From contig NZ_LNCI01000005.1 of NCBI RefSeq assembly GCF_001509585.1, positions 248,001 through 312,000 on the forward strand: 64,000 nucleotides of DNA. Reading direction: 5' to 3'. This DNA is from Tropicimonas marinistellae. GTDB taxonomy: Bacteria > Pseudomonadota > Alphaproteobacteria > Rhodobacterales > Rhodobacteraceae. The translations under genes and the position numbers were made by a program. Within the stretch, counting starts at the first letter, position 1; every line of letters begins with the position of its first letter. Below, in pieces: positions 27,312 to 37,098 of the stretch. The notes beneath the pieces are model-generated. The model was not told where the DNA came from. It worked only from the letters and a program-made list of their open reading frames with translations, and did not search any database.

Positions 27312-27569
27312 CTAGCGTTTCCGATCCAGCAGTTCCGCCTCAGGGTAGATCGGCCGGTATATTTCGACCCGGTCCCCTTCCTTCACCGGTGCGGTGAGCT
27401 TTGCGACCGTTCCGAAGATGCCGACCTTGTTTTTTTCGAGGTCGATTTCCGGGAATTGCTGCAAGAATCCGGAACGCTCGATCACGTCGCGCACCGTGGA
27501 TCCGTCCGGCACGTCGATCCGGATCCACATCTGGGAGGATTGCTTGGCGAATGCCACACCCACGTTCAT
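27312..27569 (-). CDS. rnfH: RnfH family protein
   Basis: An 85-residue protein of the RnfH/UPF0125 ubiquitin-like family, the last gene of rnfABCDGEH. Typical are VPDGSTVRDVIERSG, the KNKVGIFG turn and the end DRVEIYRPIYPEAE. It overlaps rnfE by 4 bases. Its exact role in the Rnf complex is unsettled; in R. capsulatus it belongs to the nitrogen-fixation rnf operon. Confidence 0.93.
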   Translation of the reverse strand: MNVGVAFAKQSSQMWIRIDVPDGSTVRDVIERSGFLQQFPEIDLEKNKVGIFGTVAKLTAPVKEGDRVEIYRPIYPEAELLDRKR

Positions 27570-28300
27570 GCTGCCCCATCTCCTTCGGTGCTCGGCTGCA
27601 GAACGCCTGCGGCTGTGAAAATCCTGCTGTGCGTTGGTTCACTTTCCGCGCCGCGTGGTTTGTTGCCCTGACGGGCGTCGATCATTGCCTTCAACGCCAG
27701 CAGGATGCCCAGCATGATGAATCCCCCCGGCGGCAGGACCAGCAAGAGGAACCCCGAGTATTCGGGGATCACGGAGACTTCCAGGAAGCCGAAGTGTTCG
27801 CCCAGAAGCAGTGGCGCGTTCGCGAATAATGTGCCGGAGCCGAGTACTTCCCGCGTTGCTCCCAGCACCACCAATGCCGCAGTGAACCCGACGCCCATCA
27901 TCAGGCCGTCAAATGCTGCCGGCAGGACCTTCTGCCTCGACGCGAACGCCTCCGCGCGGCCGAGAATGGCGCAATTGGTGACGATGAGCGGGATGAAGAG
28001 ACCAAGTTGCTTGTGCAGGTCGTGCAACCAGGCGTTCATCGACATGTCGACCACGGTCACGATACAGGCAATGATCAGGACGAACGCTGGAATGCGAATT
28101 TCCGGTGTGATCGCCTGCCGTAGCAGCGACACCACGACACCCGACAGAACCAAGACCACAAGCGACGCCAATCCCATGCCGAGACCGTTGGTCGCCGTTC
28201 CGGTGACAGCCAGAAGCGGGCAAAGCGCAAGGAGCTGGCCGAAGACGACATTGTTGTCCCATATCCCGTTTCGCGCGATCGATACATAATCCTGTGTCAT
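27566..28300 (-). CDS. rnfE: Electron transport complex subunit RnfE
   Basis: A 244-residue integral membrane subunit of the Rnf complex with about six hydrophobic helices. The N-terminal segment NGIWDNNVVFGQLLALCPLL is characteristic of the RnfE/NqrD family, whose conserved Cys helps bind the intramembrane iron centre together with RnfA. The C-terminus from about residue 215 is a short soluble tail. It overlaps rnfG upstream and rnfH downstream by 4 bases each. Confidence 0.95.
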   Translation of the reverse strand: MTQDYVSIARNGIWDNNVVFGQLLALCPLLAVTGTATNGLGMGLASLVVLVLSGVVVSLLRQAITPEIRIPAFVLIIACIVTVVDMSMNAWLHDLHKQLGLFIPLIVTNCAILGRAEAFASRQKVLPAAFDGLMMGVGFTAALVVLGATREVLGSGTLFANAPLLLGEHFGFLEVSVIPEYSGFLLLVLPPGGFIMLGILLALKAMIDARQGNKPRGAESEPTHSRIFTAAGVLQPSTEGDGAA

Positions 28301-28977
28301 TGGCTACCTGTCTCCTCGGCCGATAGGAGTGTGTCCCGATTGCGCGCGTAAAATTCGAGCCCGCGATGAATTGCGTCCACCACGGCGCGCGGCGTAATGG
28401 TCGCGCCGGAGAATTGGTCGAACTGGCCGCCGTCGCGCTTCACCTTCCACCCCTCCGGACCGGGGTTCGAGAGCGAGAGGCCTGCAAAGCCGTGAATCCA
28501 GTCCGACTTCGCCTCCTCGATCTTGTCGCCGAGTCCCGGCGTTTCGGCATGGGCCAGAACGCGCACGCCCAGTAACTCCCCGTTCGGGTCGATCCCGAGC
28601 AAAACACGGATCGCGCCACCGTATCCTTGCCCAGTCATCTCGAATGCCACGCCCGTCGGCGTGCCGGCACGGCGCGCGACGTAGACTGTCACGGCCCCGG
28701 CCTCCGCATCCGTGACGGTCATAGCGCCGTCGGTCATCGCATTGTCATGGATCTCGTCCGGAACAACCTGCGCGAGCGATGCATAGAGATCCTCTCTCCC
28801 ACGGTCGGCGATCGGTCCGCGTGTGACAATGTCGACAAGCGAGAGTATCAACGCCGTGGCGAGGCAGAAGAGCGCGAGCAGGACGCCGTGTGCCGCCGGA
28901 GACTCGCGCAGAACCGAAGCCATACCATCCGTTCGGGGGTTTGTGTCGGTATTCAGCGTGGGCGAGTGATCGGTCAT
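28297..28977 (-). CDS. rnfG: Electron transport complex subunit RnfG
   Basis: A 226-residue flavoprotein anchored by one N-terminal helix (about 30-52). The bulk is outside the cytoplasmic membrane. The motif QFSGATITPRAV contains the Thr to which FMN is attached covalently by an ApbE-type transferase. Such a transferase (RnfF) is encoded in the divergent operon at 35815. It overlaps rnfD and rnfE by 4 bases. Confidence 0.95.
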   Translation of the reverse strand: MTDHSPTLNTDTNPRTDGMASVLRESPAAHGVLLALFCLATALILSLVDIVTRGPIADRGREDLYASLAQVVPDEIHDNAMTDGAMTVTDAEAGAVTVYVARRAGTPTGVAFEMTGQGYGGAIRVLLGIDPNGELLGVRVLAHAETPGLGDKIEEAKSDWIHGFAGLSLSNPGPEGWKVKRDGGQFDQFSGATITPRAVVDAIHRGLEFYARNRDTLLSAEETGSQ

Positions 28978-30056
28978 TGCCGCGCCCCTTTGGGAAGTTC
29001 CAGAGGCCGCCCCTTGCGGTCCCGCCCGAATATGCGTGGCCGCGTGTATGTATCAATGACCGGTGTGCAGGCGTTCATCAACAGCACCGCAAAGGCTGCG
29101 CCCTCGGGGAAGGCGCCCCAAGTGCGGATGATCACGATCAGAAGGCCCGTCCCGGCGCCGTATATCAACTGCCCCAGTCCCGAAACCGGCGATGTCACGT
29201 AATCGGTCGCGATAAAGAAGGCACAGAGCATCAACCCGCCGGAGGCGAGGTGCCAGAGCGGCGAGGGGTAACTCATGGGATCGAGCAGGTGCAGGGCAGC
29301 CGACAAGCCACCTGCGGACAGCAGCAGCGCAAAGGGCGTTTGCCAGCGGATCACGCGCATGGCGATCAAAAGGCAGCCGCCGAGGAACAACAAGAGCGCG
29401 CTCGTCTCGCCGAGGCTGCCCGGCACATGGCCGAATGCGAGGCTGCGCAGCGGGAAGGTCTCCGCCATAATGTCGGTCAGGTGGCGCCCACCGTCCAGTC
29501 CGGCCGCCACGAAACCGAGCGTCGTCGCCCCGCTCACCGCGTCGATGTCGCCGCTGCCGCCGAAGGTGATCGTCAGCGCCTCCCAAAACTCCGGCGCGCC
29601 CGGCTCTCCGAATGGCGGGGGCAGAACCCAGGTCGTCATCTGGACCGGCAAAGCCACGAGCAGCATCGCACGGGCGACCATCGCCGGGTTGAACATGTTC
29701 TGACCCAACCCGCCATAGACATGCTTTCCAAGCCCGATGGCAATGAAAGCCCCAACCGTTCCGACCCACCACGGCGCCCAGGGAGGCAGGGTCATCGCCA
29801 GCAGCCAGCCGGTGAGGATCGCGGAACCGTCGAAAAGGTAGATCGACACCGGACGCCGAGCCAGAAGAAGGCAAATTGCCTCGGCGATGAGCGCGCTTGC
29901 CACGGTTACGGCAAAAAGCAGGATCGCCGGCCAGCCGAACTGGTAGAAGCCGAGCGCCGTTGCCGGCGACAGGCACACCATGACCGAAACCATAGTCTGA
30001 GCGACGGAAAACTTGGAATGGGCATGGGGCCCGCTGACAATTGCACCGCCGGTCAT
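28974..30056 (-). CDS. rnfD: Electron transport complex subunit RnfD
   Basis: A 360-residue membrane subunit with about nine to ten helices. It has a covalent FMN site DAVSGATTLGF (Thr in SGAT). ATG 30056 was chosen because it overlaps the rnfC stop (ATGA) and begins the conserved part; longer in-frame extensions lie in rnfC. It couples electron transfer from ferredoxin/NADH to ion movement and in this setting supplies low-potential electrons to nitrogenase. Confidence 0.95.
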   Translation of the reverse strand: MTGGAIVSGPHAHSKFSVAQTMVSVMVCLSPATALGFYQFGWPAILLFAVTVASALIAEAICLLLARRPVSIYLFDGSAILTGWLLAMTLPPWAPWWVGTVGAFIAIGLGKHVYGGLGQNMFNPAMVARAMLLVALPVQMTTWVLPPPFGEPGAPEFWEALTITFGGSGDIDAVSGATTLGFVAAGLDGGRHLTDIMAETFPLRSLAFGHVPGSLGETSALLLFLGGCLLIAMRVIRWQTPFALLLSAGGLSAALHLLDPMSYPSPLWHLASGGLMLCAFFIATDYVTSPVSGLGQLIYGAGTGLLIVIIRTWGAFPEGAAFAVLLMNACTPVIDTYTRPRIFGRDRKGRPLELPKGARQ

Positions 30057-31648
30057 TCGGCAGCCTCCTGCGGGGGCGGCCCCGCGGTCTGAGCATCCGT
30101 GCCGGCATTGGAGGTTTTCTCCGTTGCCGCTGCCTCGGCCTGCCGCGCTTTTTCTTCTGCCTGTCGCTTCTTCTTTGCTGCCTGTTCGGCCTTGCGCCTG
30201 GCCATGGCTTTCCGCTTGGCGTCCGCGATCGCTTCCATGCGCGCGGTACGTGCCTCTGCCAGGCGTTTGGCCTCCTCCTGCTGGTGCTTTTGGCTCTGCT
30301 TCGCCGCCAGACGCCCCTTGGCGTAGTTGAACCCCTGCACAAGCTGGATGTTCGACGGACAATTGAAGGAACAGGAGCCGCAGGAGACGCAGTCGAGCAA
30401 GCCTGTCTCCACCGCGCCATCGAGATCACCGGCATGGATGCGTGCGTGCATCTCCATGGGCATCAGGCCGCAGGGACAAACCTTGATACAGCCGCCGCAG
30501 CGGATACATGGCATGGCCTCATGTCGCCGGGTTTCGGCGGCCTCCAGCGCAAGGATGCCGTTGGTGCCCTTGATCACCGGCACACGCAGGCTCTGGATCG
30601 GCAGGCCCATCATCGGCCCGCCGAGGATCAGGCGGTCCGGCGTTCCGGTCAGGCCGCCGCAGTGATCGAGGATCTCCGAGACCGGCGTGCCAATCAGAAC
30701 TTCCACATTGGCCGGGCGCTTCACGCCGAAACCGGAGACGGTGAGTACGCGGGAGATCAGCGGCTCGCCGTATCGTACCGCCTTGTGGACAGCATGTGCC
30801 GTCGCCGCGTTGTGCACAACGACCCCGAGTTCCGCAGTCAGGGCGCGCGCCGGAGTCTCAAGCCCCGTCACGGTCTGCACCAGGTGCTTTTCGGAGCCCA
30901 TCGGATACAGCGTCGGCACTCGGACCACGCGCGCTTCCGGACCGACAGCAAAGATATGCCGCCGGATGGCCTCGATCGCCTGCGGCTTATTCCCCTCGAT
31001 GGCGACGATCACCTTGGTGATGCCAAGGGCGCGCGCCATGATGCGGATACCATCCACGACCTCTTCACTCCGTTCGCGCAATAGCCGGTCGTCACAGGTG
31101 AGATAGGGTTCGCATTCGGCCCCGTTGATGATCAGCGTGTGCAGCGGATAGCGCTCCCGCAGAGTGAGCTTGACCGCCGCGGGGAATGTCGCCCCGCCCA
31201 TGCCGACAATGCCGGCCTCCATCACCCGCTGGGCGATTTCGGCGGGATCGGCGTCCTCGGGGCGCATCCGCGGCATGTGTGGTCCCCAGCGATCTTCGCC
31301 GTCCGGACGGATCGTGATCGTTGCCACCGGCAGACCGGAGGGGTGCGGGGCCGCGAATTGTCCCACGGCGATCACCCGGCCCGATGTCGGCGCATGAACA
31401 TGTGCCGAAACCGCTCCCCGCGCCTTTCCGATGAGCTGCCCCTTCAGCACCTGATCATCGCGTTTGACGAGCGGTACCGCCTCCGCGCCGATATGCTGCT
31501 GCAGCGGTACGCGGACAAGCGACGGGAGCGGCATGGTCTCGATGGCGCATTCGGCGGCCAGATACTTGCGGGTTTCCGGGTGGACGCCGCCACGGATGCC
31601 GAAGTTGCCACCGTAGCGTTTCAGGGAAGCGAGGGAGAACAATTGCAT
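30053..31648 (-). CDS. rnfC: Electron transport complex subunit RnfC
   Basis: A 531-residue peripheral subunit with FMN- and NADH-binding regions. It carries two [4Fe-4S] clusters (CIRCGGCIKVCPCGLMP and CVSCGSCSFNCP, about residues 375-425). The last about 100 residues are an Ala/Lys/Glu-rich, probably coiled-coil tail (EEAKRLAEARTARMEAIADA), a form of the variable RnfC C-terminus. It begins with the typical SLKRYGGNFGIRGGVHPE, 12 bp after rnfB. Confidence 0.96.
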   Translation of the reverse strand: MQLFSLASLKRYGGNFGIRGGVHPETRKYLAAECAIETMPLPSLVRVPLQQHIGAEAVPLVKRDDQVLKGQLIGKARGAVSAHVHAPTSGRVIAVGQFAAPHPSGLPVATITIRPDGEDRWGPHMPRMRPEDADPAEIAQRVMEAGIVGMGGATFPAAVKLTLRERYPLHTLIINGAECEPYLTCDDRLLRERSEEVVDGIRIMARALGITKVIVAIEGNKPQAIEAIRRHIFAVGPEARVVRVPTLYPMGSEKHLVQTVTGLETPARALTAELGVVVHNAATAHAVHKAVRYGEPLISRVLTVSGFGVKRPANVEVLIGTPVSEILDHCGGLTGTPDRLILGGPMMGLPIQSLRVPVIKGTNGILALEAAETRRHEAMPCIRCGGCIKVCPCGLMPMEMHARIHAGDLDGAVETGLLDCVSCGSCSFNCPSNIQLVQGFNYAKGRLAAKQSQKHQQEEAKRLAEARTARMEAIADAKRKAMARRKAEQAAKKKRQAEEKARQAEAAATEKTSNAGTDAQTAGPPPQEAAE

Positions 31649-31660
31649 TGACGGGGTTCC

Positions 31661-32215
31661 TCAGGCAGCCGAACCGACGCTTGCATCCGGTTTTGGCCAG
31701 TGCCAGTTGCGCAATGTCCGGGGTTTGCTACGGAGGATGATCGCCTCCGTCGGGCAGACCTCCACGCAGGCGTCACACCCGATGCAAGCGTCGTTGATGA
31801 CGGTATGGATCTGCTTCGCCGCGCCGATAATCGCGTCTGTCGGACATCGCTTGAAGCATTTTGTGCAGCCGGTGCAATGGTCTTCGAAGATGAAAGCCAC
31901 GATCGGTTCCTCGTGCGCCTCCTCCATGCCCGACAGATCGGCCGCGGCGTCCGCGCCGACGATCTCCGCCAATTGCACGGCCACCTCGCGCCCGCCCGGA
32001 GGACACATCGTGACCGGCGCCGATCCGTCCGCCACCGCCTCGGCTGCACCGTGGCATCCCGCGAACCCGCATTGGCCGCAATTCGTGCCGGGCAGGACGG
32101 TTTCGATTTCATCGACGACCGGAGGGGTTTCCACGTGAAAGCGGCGCGCGGCAAACCCGAGGATCGTGCCGAAACCGAGCCCGAGAACGGTCATCGTGGC
32201 GATTGCGAAGATCAC
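31661..32215 (-). CDS. rnfB: Electron transport complex subunit RnfB
   Basis: A 184-residue iron-sulfur subunit with one N-terminal membrane helix (1-23). A [4Fe-4S] motif GTNCGQCGFAGCHG (with a further Cys in TMCPPGG) follows. The ferredoxin-like domain holds two clusters (CTGCTKCFKRCP and CIGCDACVEVCP). It passes electrons between RnfC and the membrane subunits or the ferredoxin partner. It is second in the operon, 18 bp after rnfA. Confidence 0.95.
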   Translation of the reverse strand: MIFAIATMTVLGLGFGTILGFAARRFHVETPPVVDEIETVLPGTNCGQCGFAGCHGAAEAVADGSAPVTMCPPGGREVAVQLAEIVGADAAADLSGMEEAHEEPIVAFIFEDHCTGCTKCFKRCPTDAIIGAAKQIHTVINDACIGCDACVEVCPTEAIILRSKPRTLRNWHWPKPDASVGSAA

Positions 32216-32233
32216 GAAAGCTCTCCCAAGGGG

Positions 32234-32815
32234 TTAGTTTGCGACGAGGCCGGCGAAGCCCATGAAGGCCATGGACAGAAGCCCGGCAGTGACGAAGGCG
32301 ATAGGCGGCCCCTGAAACGGTCCCGGAACGGCGAGCCGGGCCATGCGCTCGCGCATCCCCGCGAACAGGACCATCACGAGGGTAAAGCCCAGGGCCGAGC
32401 CGAACCCGTAGAGCAGGCTCTCGGCGAAGGAGTGCTGTTCCTGGATGTTCAGCAACGCGACGCCCAGAACCGCGCAATTCGTGGTGATCAACGGCAAATA
32501 TATCCCGAGAGCACGATAGAGCCCGGGCGAAACCTTGCGGATCAGGCTCTCGGTAAACTGCACGATGGTGGCGATCACGAGAATGAAGCTGAGTATCCGC
32601 AGGAACTCCAAGCCCAGCGGCATCAGGATCAGCACCTCGACGGCCCAGCTCGTTGCGGCGGCCAGTGTCAGGACGAAGGTCGTGGCGAGCCCCATGCCAA
32701 CGGCGGCATCCACCTTGCGTGAAACGCCCATGAAGGGGCAAAGACCCAGGAATTTGACCAACACCACGTTGTTCACCAGAGCTGTGCCCAGGAGGATGAC
32801 GAGGTAGTGTTCCAT
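32234..32815 (-). CDS. rnfA: Electron transport complex subunit RnfA
   Basis: A 193-residue membrane subunit with about six helices. The first residues [20 protein letters not shown] match the canonical RnfA start, so ATG 32815 was chosen over upstream in-frame starts. FLGLCPFMG carries the Cys shared with RnfE for the membrane iron centre. It is the first gene of rnfABCDGEH. A sigma-54 promoter sequence lies 87-102 bp upstream. Confidence 0.95.
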   Translation of the reverse strand: MEHYLVILLGTALVNNVVLVKFLGLCPFMGVSRKVDAAVGMGLATTFVLTLAAATSWAVEVLILMPLGLEFLRILSFILVIATIVQFTESLIRKVSPGLYRALGIYLPLITTNCAVLGVALLNIQEQHSFAESLLYGFGSALGFTLVMVLFAGMRERMARLAVPGPFQGPPIAFVTAGLLSMAFMGFAGLVAN

Positions 32816-32901
32816 TCCGTTTCTACGCTCCGATTTCGTCATGGCGTTCATGCCCCGAGCATTTGAGACGCGGCTACAGGGCAATGGGGACGGTCAGTCC
32901 A

Positions 32902-32917
32902 AGCAATCGCCGTGCCA
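32902..32917 (-). promoter_or_regulatory. Sigma-54 promoter of the rnf operon
   Basis: On the minus strand TGGCACGGCGATTGCT has the -24 GG and -12 GC separated by exactly 10 bases, matching the consensus TGGCACG-N4-TTGCA. It is 87 bp upstream of rnfA, giving a predicted transcript start near 32891. Confidence 0.8.
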
Positions 32918-33153
32918 TCCGCTCCAGCCCCCCGGCCTGCGGATAGTCGCGCCTCAGCCTTTTCAGGCCAGCGCCCTCTGGCGAGCGCTGTCGCAGCTCA
33001 CATGACCCTGATACCGCGAAGCTTGCTCACCCATGCCACCGCGCCCGCGCATATGCTGAAGCGCGCCGGCCTCCCGGTGCGTGGTCGAATGGCGTGCGCC
33101 ATTTCCGCTTTGCCAAGAAGGGTCGGCCGCGCCGCACGCCCTCAGGGTCGCAT

Positions 33154-33171
33154 TTCCGACAATTGTCGGAA
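33154..33171. promoter_or_regulatory. 18-bp perfect palindrome, candidate activator site
   Basis: TTCCGACAATTGTCGGAA is fully symmetric. Read with neighbouring bases it gives two near-matches to NifA sites (GGT-N10-ACA and TGT-N10-TCA), each with one wrong base. It lies about 120 bp upstream of the flavodiiron -24 element and about 245 bp from the rnf one. It could be a NifA-related or a separate dimer's site. Confidence 0.5.
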
Positions 33172-33283
33172 TGCCGTCATGCCCGTGGAGGGCGCCAGCC
33201 CCGCGTTGCTGCCCGACCTGCATGAATTTCGTTCATTGGAGCGTTGACGCGCGCCTGGCGTGAGCCCGATTGATGCCCGCGCT

Positions 33284-33299
33284 TGGCACGCTCCTTGCT
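33284..33299 (+). promoter_or_regulatory. Sigma-54 promoter of the flavodiiron-fdxC-fdxN operon
   Basis: TTGGCACGCTCCTTGCT matches the sigma-54 consensus almost perfectly, with GG and GC 10 bases apart. The predicted transcript start is near 33310. This rules out upstream starts for the flavodiiron gene. Confidence 0.85.
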
Positions 33300-33379
33300 T
33301 GGTCACTCAAAGTAACGGTGGGTACGAAACCGCACCGAACAGACGGACCAGAAACCCGACGCAGGACAGGACGCTGCCA

Positions 33380-35012
<1,633 letters not shown>

Positions 35013-35114
35013 AGCGGCAGTTCAATTCTCCCCCGCGCCTCGGGCGATTTGCCCGCCGCGCGCCTCCCACCAGCCAGACACGGCTCCGGCCGTCCCCAGC
35101 GAAAGGAAATTCCC

Positions 35115-35312
35115 ATGGCTATGCAAATTGTCGGCGATCTCTGCACCTCTTGCGGCGATTGCGAACCGGTCTGCCCGACCAGCGCAATCATCCCGCAGAA
35201 GGGCGTTTTCTTCATAAAGGCGGATATCTGCACGGAATGCGAACCGGACCACGACATCCCCCAATGCCTGAGTGTCTGTCTGGAAGACGGATGCATCATT
35301 CCCGCCGAATGA
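35115..35312 (+). CDS. fdxN: 2[4Fe-4S] ferredoxin FdxN (FdI type)
   Basis: A 65-residue ferredoxin with two cluster motifs: CTSCGDCEPVCP and the nif-type second motif CTECEPDHDIPQCLSVC with its characteristic insertion. By position next to fdxC and rnf it corresponds to R. capsulatus FdxN, the main electron donor to nitrogenase. ATG 35115 has GAAAGGAA upstream. The stop overlaps the next gene (ATGA). Confidence 0.92.
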   Translation: MAMQIVGDLCTSCGDCEPVCPTSAIIPQKGVFFIKADICTECEPDHDIPQCLSVCLEDGCIIPAE

Positions 35313-35818
35313 GCCAGGTGCCGCACCCCGAAGCCGAAACCGGCGCCACTTGTGGGACCCTCTCCCCGCAGGACGGCGTGCTGCGGCAGCGACTTCGCGT
35401 GGCAGACGTCACCGACCGCGAGATCTTGCTCGCGGGGGTGCGGACGACCGGCTGTTCCGGTTGCGCGGCGCGCACGGGGTGCGGTGCGGCGGCTTTGGCC
35501 GATGCGCTTGACGCAGACAACCGGATTCGCTTGCCGCGCTCCGTGCCCGTCGCCGTCGGCGACGAGGTGGTCGTCGCAATGCATGGCCGTGCCTTTCTTG
35601 GTGCGGCCGCACGGGCCTACCTGCTGCCGTCATGCGCATTGGCCGGAGCGGCTGCAATAGCTGTCGTGTTCAACTTGCCGGACGCCGCAACGGCAGCACT
35701 TTGCCTGCCTGCGCTCGCGCTTTCCTTGCTTCCCCTCCATCTGGCCGACCGGCGAGAACGGAGCAATTCCGCGCTCTGGATCGAAAAGGCCGTCGACGCT
35801 CCGGACGGCCAGGGATGA
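35309..35818 (+). CDS. RseC/MucC-like membrane protein of the Rnf region
   Basis: A 169-residue protein of the SoxR-reducing RseC family. The N-terminal part has a four-Cys cluster (one Cys in GATCG near residue 15, then TTGCSGCAARTGCG near 45-58). Two hydrophobic helices follow at about 100-145. In other bacteria RseC works with Rnf-like RsxABCDGE in reducing SoxR. Here it sits between fdxN and the ApbE gene, overlapping both by 4 bases, so a role in Rnf assembly or redox tuning is likely. Confidence 0.8.
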   Translation: MSQVPHPEAETGATCGTLSPQDGVLRQRLRVADVTDREILLAGVRTTGCSGCAARTGCGAAALADALDADNRIRLPRSVPVAVGDEVVVAMHGRAFLGAAARAYLLPSCALAGAAAIAVVFNLPDAATAALCLPALALSLLPLHLADRRERSNSALWIEKAVDAPDGQG

Positions 35819-36924
35819 CGCCGGCCCCGATCCGCGGGCCGTGGCTTGCCCCGGCAGCCGTGTTGCTATGCCTTTCCATAGGTCTTGCCAGCGTGTTCCT
35901 CCCGCGCCGCGGCCCCGTGGTTCACAGTGAAACGCTCTTTGTTTTCGGGACGCTGGTCGAAGTCGTAATCTACGGCGAGACACCAGACCGGGCCAAAGCG
36001 GCAACTGCCGCTCTGGATCGCGCGTTCCGGCGGTATCACCAGGATTGGCACGCCTGGCGGCCGGGGGAGCTCGGTCGGCTCAACGCAGCAATTGCGCGCG
36101 GTGAATCGCAGGTTGTCTCCCCGGAGCTGGCCGCGCTGCTACGGCGCGGCCAAGCCCTGTCGACCGCCAGCGGCGGGCTTTTCGAACCCGCGATTGGCAG
36201 GTTGATCGCCCTCTGGGGCTTTCATGACGACACCCTCCCAACGGGCCCACTGCCCGATCCGGCCGCCATCGACCGGCTGGTGCAGGCGACGCCGCGCATA
36301 GCGGACCTCCGTTTCGACGGAAATCTCGTCCGCTCGCTCAATCCGGCGGTGCAACTGGATCTTGGAGGTTACGCCAAGGGGGCAGCGCTGGATCTGGCGG
36401 CTGATGCGCTTGCGCGGGCGGGCATCCACGACGCGGTGCTCAACGCGGGTGGCGACCTCAACGTCCTGGGTACCCGCGGGGCGCGGGAATGGCGCGTGGC
36501 GATCCGCGACCCCTACGGTTGGGGCGCGGTGGCTGCGCTGAACGTTCACCCCGGCGAAGTCGTCTACACTTCTGGCAATTACGAGCGGTTTCTGGAGCAG
36601 GATGGTGCGCGCTACTCTCATATTCTGGACCCGCGCACCGGATGGCCGGTGCAGGAGATCGTCTCGGCCACCGTGCTCGACACCGATGGGGCGCGCGCCG
36701 ATGCCGCGGCCACCGCGCTCAGCGTCGCCGGCCGGGACGCATGGATGGATGTGGCGCGCGCGATGGGTGTGAAAATGGCCCTGTTGATCGACGCCGACGG
36801 ACGCCTTCTGGCAACGCCGGCCATGGCGGAGCGGCTGGAAGCCACGTCCCCCGCCCAGAGCGACGGGCGCGCGGCCCTTCCAACCACAACCGTGGCGCTT
36901 TCGGGCGCGCCCGCGTGGAACTGA
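35815..36924 (+). CDS. apbE: FAD:protein FMN transferase (ApbE family, RnfF)
   Basis: A 369-residue protein with an N-terminal signal or anchor (about 10-28) and an ApbE domain. Recognisable parts are HAWRPGELGRLNAAIA, the flavin-binding LDLGGYAKGAALDLA and AVLNAGGDLNVLG, and HILDPRTGWPV with the metal-binding ATVLDTDGARADAAATALSV. It attaches FMN to Thr in RnfG and RnfD. In R. capsulatus the corresponding gene is rnfF. It overlaps the RseC-like gene by 4 bases. Confidence 0.92.
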   Translation: MTPAPIRGPWLAPAAVLLCLSIGLASVFLPRRGPVVHSETLFVFGTLVEVVIYGETPDRAKAATAALDRAFRRYHQDWHAWRPGELGRLNAAIARGESQVVSPELAALLRRGQALSTASGGLFEPAIGRLIALWGFHDDTLPTGPLPDPAAIDRLVQATPRIADLRFDGNLVRSLNPAVQLDLGGYAKGAALDLAADALARAGIHDAVLNAGGDLNVLGTRGAREWRVAIRDPYGWGAVAALNVHPGEVVYTSGNYERFLEQDGARYSHILDPRTGWPVQEIVSATVLDTDGARADAAATALSVAGRDAWMDVARAMGVKMALLIDADGRLLATPAMAERLEATSPAQSDGRAALPTTTVALSGAPAWN

Positions 36925-37098
36925 TTAACTGCGCGGCATTGCGTCGTCGCTTTTCCGACCGCCCTGCGTGTCGGTATGCGCGGTCAATTGGCGGAACCGA
37001 GGGAGCGGCCAACCGACCGTGGCGGCACACTAATTGCTGGGAAAAACCCAGCGATCCGACACCCGCGACCGAGACAGACGTCCAAACACGAGGTTTCC

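Larger units (their letters stand above)
32816..33379. other. Divergent regulatory region between rnfA and the flavodiiron operon
   Basis: About 560 bp with no gene seen. It contains one sigma-54 promoter for each direction (32902-32917 minus, 33284-33299 plus) and an 18-bp perfect palindrome (33154-33171). A perfect TGT-N10-ACA site was not found here, unlike the other nif promoters in the window. Confidence 0.7.

Noticed and set aside
32990-33004. TGTCGCAGCTCACA as a NifA site for rnf
   Set aside because: The TGT and ACA are 8 bases apart instead of 10.
32941-33060. TGGCATGGGTGAGCAAGC on the minus strand as a second rnf promoter
   Set aside because: Spacing between GG and GC is 9, not 10, while a perfect promoter lies closer to rnfA.
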